Part shown: in pieces, positions 1-5,698 of the stretch
Numbering within the stretch: the stretch's first letter is position 1
Layout of the letters: every line of letters starts with the position of its first letter
Source of the DNA: Draconibacterium orientale
Lineage (GTDB): Bacteria > Bacteroidota > Bacteroidia > Bacteroidales > UBA12170
DNA length: 5,704 bases
Assembly: GCA_020718315.1 (NCBI GenBank)
Contig: DYSK01000118.1
Span: 1 to 5,704 of the forward strand
Direction of reading: 5' to 3'
Notes under the pieces: model-generated
Databases searched by the model: none
What the model was told of the DNA's origin: nothing
What the model saw: the letters and a program-made list of their open reading frames with translations, nothing else
Made by a program: the position numbers and the translations under genes

Positions 1-217
1 TATGGAAAATAAAATCAATATTTTTATGGTTAACATCCAGCCATTCTAAAAAAAAATCCCGTTCAATTTTTTCGAAAAATAATTTGTTTGCCAGATTGAG
101 GTCTTTTTCATGTTTCGAAAAATCATCGACTAAAACCAGATTTTGCAAGCCAAGTTCATTCAACTTCCCGACCAATACACTTCCAATAAATCCGGCGGCT
201 CCTGTAATTACAATCAT
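1..217 (-). CDS. hldD: ADP-L-glycero-D-manno-heptose 6-epimerase, N-terminal part (cut by window edge)
   Basis: An ATG at 217 opens a frame that runs off the left edge after 72 codons. The translation begins MIVITGAAGFIGSVLVGKLN. It has the Rossmann-fold GxxGxxG NAD(P)-binding motif at residues 6-12, then a second strand ending in VLVDDFS (about 28-34), where the acidic residues usually contact the cofactor ribose. The later stretch ERDFFLEWLDVNHKNIDFIFH closely resembles the HldD/RfaD branch of the extended short-chain dehydrogenases as I remember it from Bacteroidota. That branch epimerises ADP-D-glycero-D-manno-heptose to the L-glycero form, the cytoplasmic donor for inner-core LPS heptose. 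The catalytic Tyr-x-x-x-Lys lies beyond the window and cannot be checked. It is the fifth gene of the leftward cluster, 36 bases after the GT39-like gene, and shares that cluster with a GT9 heptosyltransferase-like gene, which supports the call. The alternative is another NAD-dependent sugar epimerase/dehydratase. Confidence 0.82.
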   Translation of the reverse strand, partial: MIVITGAAGFIGSVLVGKLNELGLQNLVLVDDFSKHEKDLNLANKLFFEKIERDFFLEWLDVNHKNIDFIFH

Positions 218-233
218 AATCGATTTCTTTTCG

Positions 234-241
234 CAAAAATA
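234..241 (-). promoter_or_regulatory. Candidate Bacteroidota -7 promoter element for hldD
   Basis: Read on the minus strand this is TATTTTTG, an exact match to TAnnTTTG, followed by CG. It sits in the 36-base gap after the GT39-like stop codon, 16 bases before the hldD ATG. No TTTG is visible at the expected -33 distance, so the site is incomplete and could be chance in AT-rich DNA. If real, hldD could be transcribed apart from the operon with a leader of roughly ten bases. Confidence 0.4.
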
Positions 242-253
242 GATAAAACTAGT

Positions 254-1684
254 TTAAGGCTGACGCGTTTTGAAAAGAGAATAGCGTTGCAAATCCAATT
301 CAATTTCTTGATAGGCATCCGGATTGGGCGGAATTTCGCCTTTTGTAGATAGGAAATAACCACGGGTTTTTGTATTCACATCGTCAAGACTGATCGTTGC
401 ATAGCGCGCAAAATAGGCGTGCAACGACCATTCTTGCGCTAGTGATGGAGGAATTGCTATCAATTTATCCTTGCCGACATATTTACTGATTGCATAAACA
501 TCGTGCAATTGTTCTTGATCGCGGTCAACCTTGTTCTTAAAAAACAGCAATCCAAAGAATAGTACAACAAAAAAAAGCAAGAGGCTGGTGATTCCCAGAT
601 ATTTATGAATTGATGTTGGCAATTGAATTAAATTTCGCTGCCGCACTAAAAATGGATAGGCCAGCAAAGCAAATCCAATGGCAAAGAATGGAAAAGCCGA
701 AAGCATATAAAAACCACTTTGCTTTAGACTAATCATGATGGGCAACACACCCGAAAATCCGATGGCGAAAAAGAGAAAAATCAATTTTCTATCGTCTGAA
801 AATGCTTTTTTAAAATCGGCGATTTTTTTTCTGTTTAGGATGAAAATGAGAAGTAAAATACCGAAACTTATCAGCGACTCATTCATCCATCGGAAGAGAA
901 TAAAAAAATGAGAATCGACGGTTTGCACTTTTGTCAGACTGGTTATCACCTGTATATTCAGATAGGAATAGAGCGAATGATGAGCGGATGAATTGAAAAT
1001 GAGCAGAATCAGCAACGGCAGCAACGTGGCAAGAAATAGAATTCCGGTATGAATGCTGGCTTTGAAAAAGGATTTTTTTTTCTGAAAAAGCCAAAGCCAA
1101 AAAAAGAAACTCAGCGGAAACAGTGCCACAAAGCCTTTTGTAAGTAGTCCTAAAAAAAGCGAAAAACCAGCTAAAAGTAACCAATAAAATTTTTCGTTTC
1201 GAGTAAATTTGAGCAAACTCCAAACCGAAAATAAAACAAAAATTTGCAAAGTGTTTTCGAGCATATTGTTTGCCACTGCCCATATTACCAAAGGATTTAA
1301 AAACCAGAAAAGAAGTGGAATCCAAGCGGAAGTTGCCGGTTTATCGAGCTGTTTCCAGATTTTTGTGATTAAAAATCCGGATAAAAGAAATGTGAAAAGA
1401 GAATAAAACCGTTCAATCAAAAAGGAGGAGCCGAAAAGTTTAAAGGCAAACGCTTGCAAACCCAAAGCAAGTGGCGGATGCTGGAAAAATTCGCTATAAA
1501 GTGTTTGGCTCAAATGAGGTTGCCAAAATGTTCCAAGACCTACGGCCATATTTTTTGAAACAGCGGCATAAATGAGTCCATCCATAAACATGCCATCCGA
1601 AAACAACGAAGGAGCAACCAAAGCCAGGCATATTGCTACTAAAAAAAATGTTGAACTATAAGCTTGTAATTTAGCAGGCATCAT
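254..1684 (-). CDS. GT39/ArnT-like polytopic membrane glycosyltransferase (GT-C fold)
   Basis: The 476-residue protein is strongly hydrophobic. About 11 membrane segments can be read, near residues 13-29, 92-110, 121-137, 141-158, 166-182, 186-200, 209-230, 270-284, 301-320, 326-346 and 362-382, followed by a soluble C-terminal tail of about 90 residues. Family-like features are an acidic first loop with D35 in MDGLIYAAVSKNMA (the position of the catalytic Asp in the PMT/ArnT superfamily), HPPLALGLQA at 69-78, and LTKGFVALFP at 181-190, which resembles the conserved TKGP motif. Such enzymes move a sugar from a polyprenyl-phosphate carrier onto lipid A, core sugar or protein on the outer face of the inner membrane. 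The acceptor and sugar cannot be told from the sequence. The start is ATG ATG at 1684, one base after the tsaC stop; the second ATG is equally possible. Placement beside heptose genes suggests envelope polysaccharide or LPS decoration. Confidence 0.8.
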   Translation of the reverse strand: MMPAKLQAYSSTFFLVAICLALVAPSLFSDGMFMDGLIYAAVSKNMAVGLGTFWQPHLSQTLYSEFFQHPPLALGLQAFAFKLFGSSFLIERFYSLFTFLLSGFLITKIWKQLDKPATSAWIPLLFWFLNPLVIWAVANNMLENTLQIFVLFSVWSLLKFTRNEKFYWLLLAGFSLFLGLLTKGFVALFPLSFFFWLWLFQKKKSFFKASIHTGILFLATLLPLLILLIFNSSAHHSLYSYLNIQVITSLTKVQTVDSHFFILFRWMNESLISFGILLLIFILNRKKIADFKKAFSDDRKLIFLFFAIGFSGVLPIMISLKQSGFYMLSAFPFFAIGFALLAYPFLVRQRNLIQLPTSIHKYLGITSLLLFFVVLFFGLLFFKNKVDRDQEQLHDVYAISKYVGKDKLIAIPPSLAQEWSLHAYFARYATISLDDVNTKTRGYFLSTKGEIPPNPDAYQEIELDLQRYSLFKTRQP

Positions 1685-1685
1685 T

Positions 1686-2249
1686 TTATTCTCGGATAAC
1701 AGTGTATTTTCCCGATTTTTCTAATTTGATAATTGTACTTGGCTTATTAACTGTTTTTTGATGTTGTTCCAAATTTACAATGTAATCTACTCTCTTTTTT
1801 ATTTGATCTGAAATGTGTGAAAAGAAAAGTGGGCTGGGTGTTCCGGACAAATTGGCCGAAGTGGATACAAGTGGTTTTCCCATTCGACGAATAAGTTCCC
1901 GGCAAAAATCGTGTTTAACAATTCGAATGGCTATTGTTCCGTCCGATGCAATTAGATTTGATGCAATGTTTTTTGCTCCATCGTATATAATTGTAAGCGG
2001 CTTCTCAATTGTCCGGATTAATTCGGCAGCAATGGGAGGGACTGTATCCACATAATGAGAAAGTTGGTCGAAATCGGCTAGCAAGATAATCATGCTCTTA
2101 CTTTCGGCTCTGCTTTTTATAGAATAAATCTTGTCCACCGCTTTGTGGAGGGTCGCATCGCATCCTATTCCCCAAATAGTATCGGTAGGATAGAGAACGA
2201 TTCCTCCTTTTTTTATAATCTTGAGTGCTTGTTGTATTTCGTTTTCCAT
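1686..2249 (-). CDS. tsaC: L-threonylcarbamoyladenylate synthase (Sua5/YrdC/TsaC family)
   Basis: The 187-residue protein is a single YrdC domain without the extra C-terminal Sua5 domain, so it is of the short TsaC type. Visible motifs are GGIVLYPTDTIWGIGCDA (15-32), the KSR nucleotide-binding motif at 46-48 followed by KSMIIL, DGTIAIRI (103-110), STSANLSG (129-136) and KPSTIIKL (169-176). The family condenses threonine, bicarbonate and ATP into threonylcarbamoyl-AMP, the first step of the t6A37 modification of ANN-decoding tRNAs, in the cytoplasm. The transfer step needs TsaD/TsaB/TsaE, which are not in this window. The ATG at 2249 lies one base after the stop of the upstream GT9 gene, and the stop lies one base before the GT39-like gene, so the three are almost certainly co-transcribed and may be translationally coupled. 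Nothing looks broken. Confidence 0.93.
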   Translation of the reverse strand: MENEIQQALKIIKKGGIVLYPTDTIWGIGCDATLHKAVDKIYSIKSRAESKSMIILLADFDQLSHYVDTVPPIAAELIRTIEKPLTIIYDGAKNIASNLIASDGTIAIRIVKHDFCRELIRRMGKPLVSTSANLSGTPSPLFFSHISDQIKKRVDYIVNLEQHQKTVNKPSTIIKLEKSGKYTVIRE

Positions 2250-2250
2250 T

Positions 2251-3258
2251 CTATAATCGGACTAATAATTGATTTGTTTCAATTGTCGAAGCGCATTTGA
2301 AATGATTCTCCGGACAATGTTTGTGGCCGTGCAAGCCGCAAGGCCGACAGCTTAATTTTTCTTGCGTTTCGATAATAAACGAATCTTCCGAAAGAGGTCC
2401 AAATCCAAATCTTGGAACTGTGGAACAGAAAATAACCGTTATCTTACCGTTTACCGCCGAAGCGATATGTTGAGCAGCCGAATCGTTTACATAATTCATA
2501 GCCGCATCGCGCATCAATGCGGCCGATTCCATAAAACTTAATTTTCCGGCCAAATTCAACAAACGATTTTTGGTAGATTGTTTTATCAATAAATCGCCCA
2601 TTTCTTTATCCGCCTTCGATCCTAGAAGATAAATAGCCATTTCAGGGTTTAGCTTTTCGATAAAATCCAGCCATTTTTCGATTGGATATTGTTTTGTAAA
2701 CCAAAGCGAAGCCGGCGTGATAGTGATGTATTTTTGAGTCTTGTATTGCGACATCAAAGCAAAATCTTTCATCGTAGGATAAAGTTTTGGATTGATTTTT
2801 ATTGCATCCGTCAGGCTTGCTATCAGTTGCTGATTCCGATCTGTTTCGTGCCAATTTTCCTTGAACTGATGGGGAAAAGCTTTGCTGAAAAAAAGCGAAA
2901 GTGGGTTTTTTCGAAAACCGAATGACTGCTTGGCTCCCGAAAAAACGGTAAACAATCCGCTGGAAGTAAAACGTTGTAAATTGATAACAGCATCGTATTT
3001 TTCTTCTCTAAGCTGAAAAATAATGCGTGCCATATTTTCGTACTTTTTAGGTTTTTTGTCCCACACAAAAATTTCGTTTACCCATGGATTTCCATCAAAC
3101 AAACGCTCCATGCCTTTCTTTACCAAATAATCAATTTGAGCGTTGGGGTAATGCTGAAAAAGCTTTTCGCCAATGGCTGTAGATAATATCACATCGCCGA
3201 TGGAAGCGGTTTGAATCACCAGAAATTTTTTGTCGAATGTGCGATGGATTTGATGCAT
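2251..3258 (-). CDS. Glycosyltransferase family 9 protein, probable LPS heptosyltransferase
   Basis: The 335-residue soluble protein has the two-domain GT-B layout of GT9. The N-terminal domain opens KKFLVIQTASIGDVILSTAI, with the GDV loop at 21-23. The C-terminal domain starts near TPASLWFTKQYP (181-192), continues with IYLLGSKAD (209-217) and NLAGKLS (235-241), and carries NDSAAQHIASA (258-268), the donor-binding ND...H signature of the family. The C terminus has a cysteine and histidine cluster, C304, C307, C315 and C322. RfaF/RfaC-type enzymes of this family transfer L-glycero-D-manno-heptose from the ADP sugar to the LPS inner core on the cytoplasmic side; hldD in the same cluster would make that donor. 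Which heptosyl transfer it performs cannot be decided, so no symbol is given. The ATG at 3258 is the only Met before the first beta strand. It follows dapD by 12 bases. Confidence 0.85.
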   Translation of the reverse strand: MHQIHRTFDKKFLVIQTASIGDVILSTAIGEKLFQHYPNAQIDYLVKKGMERLFDGNPWVNEIFVWDKKPKKYENMARIIFQLREEKYDAVINLQRFTSSGLFTVFSGAKQSFGFRKNPLSLFFSKAFPHQFKENWHETDRNQQLIASLTDAIKINPKLYPTMKDFALMSQYKTQKYITITPASLWFTKQYPIEKWLDFIEKLNPEMAIYLLGSKADKEMGDLLIKQSTKNRLLNLAGKLSFMESAALMRDAAMNYVNDSAAQHIASAVNGKITVIFCSTVPRFGFGPLSEDSFIIETQEKLSCRPCGLHGHKHCPENHFKCASTIETNQLLVRL

Positions 3259-3270
3259 TTTCGTTCAAAT

Positions 3271-4089
3271 TTAGACTGCCACGTTGTAATCGCGCAAAGC
3301 CTCGTTGAGGGAAGTTTTTAAATCGGTCGAAGCTTTCCTTTTTCCAATGATAAGAGCACAAGGAACTTGATATTCTCCCGAGGGAAATTTTTTTGTGTAA
3401 CTGCCCGGAATAACCACCGAATGAGGTGGAATATAGCCGTTGTATTCAATAGGATTTTCGCCACTTACATCAATTATTTTTGTCGATTTCGTAAGCACAA
3501 CATTGGCTCCCAATACGGCTGCTTGATCCACATGCACGCCTTCAACCACTATGCAGCGCGAACCAATAAAACAATTGTCTTCAATAATTACAGGGGCAGC
3601 CTGCACCGGTTCTAATACACCTCCAATTCCAACGCCTCCACTCAAATGAACATTTTTTCCAATTTGAGCACACGAGCCAACGGTAGCCCATGTATCAACC
3701 ATCGTATGACTATCAACAAAAGCGCCAATATTGATATAGCTAGGCATCAAGACCACTCCCGGCGCAAGATAAGAACCATAGCGAGCCAAGGCATGAGGAA
3801 CCACCCGAACTTGCAACTCGGAAAAGTTCGTTTTCAATGCAATTTTATCGTGGAATTCAAAAGGAGGCATGCTGATTGTTTCCATTTTTTGAATGGGGAA
3901 ATAGAGAATCACCGCTTTTTTGATCCATTCATTTACTTTCCAAACGGAATTTTCTTTCTCGGCTACTCGCAATTTGCCCTTGTCAAGCAGCGAAATGATT
4001 TCTCGAATGCTTTCCTGAGTCGAAATTTGTTCCAACAAGGAACGATCATCCCAAGCCAGTTCTATATTTTTTCGTAAATCTTCGTACAT
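3271..4089 (-). CDS. dapD: 2,3,4,5-tetrahydropyridine-2,6-dicarboxylate N-succinyltransferase
   Basis: The 272 residues match the usual length of the family (about 270-275). An alpha-helical N-terminal domain (1-100) is followed by a left-handed beta-helix of hexapeptide repeats (about 105-230) and a short C-terminal extension. The most diagnostic stretch is MVDTWATVGSCAQIGKNVHL (130-149), continued by SGGVGIGGVLEP (150-161) and EDNCFIGSRCIVVEGV (170-185); these are nearly invariant in DapD and separate it from acetyl-CoA-using homologues. The enzyme transfers succinyl from succinyl-CoA to tetrahydrodipicolinate in the succinylase branch of diaminopimelate and lysine synthesis, feeding peptidoglycan. 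It acts as a cytoplasmic trimer. It is the first gene of the leftward cluster and divergent from ruvX. The ATG at 4089 is preceded by AT-rich leader and no Shine-Dalgarno sequence, normal for this phylum. Confidence 0.96.
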   Translation of the reverse strand: MYEDLRKNIELAWDDRSLLEQISTQESIREIISLLDKGKLRVAEKENSVWKVNEWIKKAVILYFPIQKMETISMPPFEFHDKIALKTNFSELQVRVVPHALARYGSYLAPGVVLMPSYINIGAFVDSHTMVDTWATVGSCAQIGKNVHLSGGVGIGGVLEPVQAAPVIIEDNCFIGSRCIVVEGVHVDQAAVLGANVVLTKSTKIIDVSGENPIEYNGYIPPHSVVIPGSYTKKFPSGEYQVPCALIIGKRKASTDLKTSLNEALRDYNVAV

Positions 4090-4238
4090 ATTAATTTCTA
4101 TTAATCAGGTTGTAAAATTAATGATATTCTTTTGCTCCGCTTGAAATTATGTGATGAATTCTTTTTTATTCCAAATTGGTTTGATTTTTGCTTAAAAAAA
4201 AAACACAAGACTTTTTATTATCTTTGCAGTCGAGCAAT
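4090..4238. promoter_or_regulatory. Divergent intergenic region between dapD and ruvX
   Basis: This 149-base AT-rich stretch must hold the promoters of both operons. Toward dapD I see three copies of the self-complementary hexamer ATTAAT at 4090-4095, 4100-4105 and 4117-4122. I also see weak -7 candidates on the minus strand: TAATTTTA (4113-4120), and TAATTTCA (4142-4149) with a TTTG (4172-4175) 22 bases upstream. Neither matches TAnnTTTG fully. CCAAATTGG (4171-4179) is a small inverted repeat. Toward ruvX there is a clear -7 element, listed separately, and a run of ten A at 4194-4203. No small gene or RNA is evident. Confidence 0.6.
4219..4226 (+). promoter_or_regulatory. Bacteroidota -7 promoter element for ruvX-def
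   Basis: TATCTTTG followed by CA is an exact TAnnTTTG match and a very common form of this element. It ends 12 bases before the ruvX ATG, so transcription would start around 4231-4234 with a leader under ten bases. No TTG lies 17-22 bases upstream; that space is filled by the A10 tract, and the nearest TTTG (4187-4190) is 28 bases away. The element also argues against the upstream TTG codon at 4188 as a start for ruvX, because that codon would not be transcribed. Confidence 0.65.
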
Positions 4239-4658
4239 ATGAGTAGAATTTTAGCCATTGATTACGGACAAAAGCGATGCGGGATAGCCGTTACAGACGA
4301 ACTGGCTATTATTGCCAATGCATTGGAAACGGTCGAAACGAAAGATTTGCTTGCTTTTCTGAGTCAATATCTTAGCAAAGAAGACGTGAAAACGATCGTG
4401 GTAGGCGAACCAAAACAGATGAACAATCAAGCTTCGGATGCGGCTCGGTTTATAAATCCATTCATCGGTCGTTTGCGAAAGCTTTTTCCGGAAATGGAAA
4501 TTGCCCGTATGGACGAACGATTTACCTCTCGCATGGCTTTTCAAACCATGATTGAGGCCGGTTTGGGAAAAAAGGCACGTCGGAATAAATCTTTGGTTGA
4601 TAGCATTAGTGCAACCCTTATATTACAATCTTATTTAGAATCTAAAATAAATCATTGA
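4239..4658 (+). CDS. ruvX: YqgF/RuvX family nuclease (putative Holliday junction resolvase, pre-16S rRNA nuclease)
   Basis: The 139-residue protein is of typical length for the family and has an RNase H-like fold. It starts MSRILAIDYGQKRCGIAVTD with the first catalytic Asp, D8. VVGEPKQMNN (54-63) forms the central strand and loop. DERFTS (93-98) carries E94, and LVDSISATLILQSYL (119-133) carries D121, completing the expected acidic triad. Homologues are described as 5' pre-16S rRNA processing nucleases in E. coli and as Holliday junction resolvase-like enzymes elsewhere; the sequence does not choose between these. The ATG at 4239 is preferred over an in-frame TTG at 4188, which adds 17 residues outside the family and lies upstream of the -7 element. 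It is followed by def after 2 bases, so the two are probably co-transcribed. Confidence 0.94.
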   Translation: MSRILAIDYGQKRCGIAVTDELAIIANALETVETKDLLAFLSQYLSKEDVKTIVVGEPKQMNNQASDAARFINPFIGRLRKLFPEMEIARMDERFTSRMAFQTMIEAGLGKKARRNKSLVDSISATLILQSYLESKINH

Positions 4659-4660
4659 AT

Positions 4661-5227
4661 ATGTTTTTACCCATTGTAGCGTACGGTCACCCAACGCTAA
4701 AAAAAATGTCGGTGGATATTGATAAAGAGTATCCCAATTTGAACGAATTGATTGAAAATATGTGGGAAACCATGTACGAATCCAATGGAGTTGGTTTAGC
4801 TGCGCCCCAAATTAATTTGAATATTCGGCTGTTTTTGATTGATGCAAATCCGTTTATAGAGGAATATCCAGAAGCGGAAGGCCAGAAGAAAGTAATCATC
4901 AATGCACATATAATTGAAGAAGACGGCGAGCAATGGTCGTTTCAGGAAGGTTGTTTAAGCGTTCCCGATATTCATGAAGAAGTATTGCGAAGTCCACGCA
5001 TTCATATTCAGTATTACGATGAAAATTGGGTGTTTCACGATGAATGGATTGATGGAATTGTTGCTCGAATTATTCAGCATGAATATGATCATATTGAAGG
5101 GAAAATTTTTGTTGAACGATTGAGTTCTATGCGTAAATTGTTGCTCAAAAGAAGATTGGCCGATATTACCGAAGGATTGATAAAGGTCGATTATCGGATG
5201 ATTTTTCCGAAATTCAGAAAAAAATAA
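4661..5227 (+). CDS. def: Peptide deformylase
   Basis: The 188-residue enzyme removes the N-formyl group from the starting methionine of new proteins at the ribosome. All three metal-site motifs are present: GVGLAAPQ (43-50), EGCLS (96-100, metal ligand C98) and QHEYDH (139-144, ligands H140 and H144, catalytic E141). The spacer between motifs 1 and 2 has the short insertion around 62-75 (NPFIEEYPEAEG) that I associate with Bacteroidota deformylases. A basic C-terminal helix with MRKLLLKRR (157-165) and FPKFRKK ends the protein. The ATG at 4661 is chosen over an in-frame TTG at 4655 that overlaps the ruvX stop, because MFLPIVAYGHPTLKK fits the family start. It is second in the ruvX-def operon and is followed by a hairpin that may end transcription. 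No formyltransferase gene (fmt) is adjacent. Confidence 0.95.
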   Translation: MFLPIVAYGHPTLKKMSVDIDKEYPNLNELIENMWETMYESNGVGLAAPQINLNIRLFLIDANPFIEEYPEAEGQKKVIINAHIIEEDGEQWSFQEGCLSVPDIHEEVLRSPRIHIQYYDENWVFHDEWIDGIVARIIQHEYDHIEGKIFVERLSSMRKLLLKRRLADITEGLIKVDYRMIFPKFRKK

Positions 5228-5249
5228 AATCTGTTTCCCAACAAGACAT

Positions 5250-5291
5250 AAAAAAAGAGCCGACTTTCTATTGAAGGTCGGCTCTGTAGTT
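5250..5291 (-). terminator. Rho-independent terminator of rnpB, possibly bidirectional
   Basis: A 12-pair stem joins 5256-5267 to 5274-5285 (outer part AGAGCCGAC with GTCGGCTCT, one G-T pair inside) around a 6-base loop. On the minus strand it is followed directly by a run of T, complementary to A5250-A5256, which is the classic form for ending rnpB. On the plus strand it is followed by GTAGTTTTT, a broken and weaker T-tract that could still end ruvX-def, whose stop codon is about 30 bases before the stem. Confidence 0.85.
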
Positions 5292-5691
5292 TTTGGCTAT
5301 TCTGTAAGCGGGATTCTGTATTCTATCTCTAGAATCTCCATCATTTATCTAGGCCGAAGATCACTCCGCGGCTCAAGCGACTTACCCTCCGAGTTTGGCC
5401 GGACAAGCCTATTTTTCTGCCGAAACAAAAAATCCTCGGTTTATTTAGTCTTTCAACCCATAAGGTTTACCTCCGGTTTTATTCACATAAAACAAGCGTG
5501 GGCTCTTACTCCACGATTTCACCCTTGCCGTATTGTCCGAAAACAATCTTAGGCGGTTTGCTTTCTGTTGCACTTGCTGTTATTCCGATTTCTCAAAATA
5601 CCTTCCTGTTAGGAAGTATGGTGTCCTGTGTTGTCCCGACTTTCCTCTCTTCCGCAAATGCGGAACAGCGATAGAGCGAATAGCCAAATTT
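5290..5691 (-). ncRNA. rnpB: RNase P RNA (bacterial type A-like)
   Basis: This is the catalytic RNA of RNase P, which cuts the 5' leader from pre-tRNAs. On the minus strand the universal core elements are readable. CR-I is GAGGAAAGTCGGGAC (near 5634-5648), CR-II contains GTGCAACAGAAAGCAAACCG (about 5555-5574), the GGGTGAAA/GTAAGAGCCCAC region is at about 5499-5526, CCTAGATAAATGAT is at 5341-5354, and CR-V ACAGAATCCCGCTTA is at 5305-5319. Helices that I can pair by eye: P1 5678-5688 with 5292-5302 (11 pairs), P2 5670-5675 with 5322-5327, a short P3 hairpin at 5650-5665, P4 5634-5642 with 5306-5313 including the bulged U, and P15 5435-5439 with 5389-5393. The length near 400 nt is normal. The ends are estimated from P1 and the following terminator. 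It is convergent with def; no protein is expected in this interval. Confidence 0.95.
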
Positions 5692-5698
5692 CTTTGGC

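Noticed and set aside
143..352. Plus-strand open frame of 69 codons
   Set aside because: It covers the antisense of the hldD start and the end of the GT39-like gene and shows no promoter or family resemblance.
879..1325. Minus-strand open frame of 148 codons
   Set aside because: It is another frame of the GT39-like gene, with no domain and with composition expected from reading a membrane protein gene out of frame.
3646..4077. Plus-strand open frame of 143 codons
   Set aside because: It is antisense to dapD, which has full family motifs; no independent start signal or recognisable product.
4171..4179. CCAAATTGG inverted repeat as an operator
   Set aside because: Only four pairs around one central base, a single copy, in AT-rich DNA; too weak to call by itself.
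4188..4238. TTG start giving ruvX 17 extra N-terminal residues
   Set aside because: The added residues do not belong to the family and the codon is upstream of the TATCTTTG promoter element, so it would not be in the transcript.
4655..4660. TTG start for def overlapping the ruvX stop
   Set aside because: The ATG two codons later gives the normal family N terminus; the overlap is a by-product of tight packing.
5271..5552. Plus-strand open frame of 93 codons
   Set aside because: It lies inside the rnpB gene on the other strand, starts inside the terminator hairpin and resembles no protein; the conserved RNA explains the sequence.
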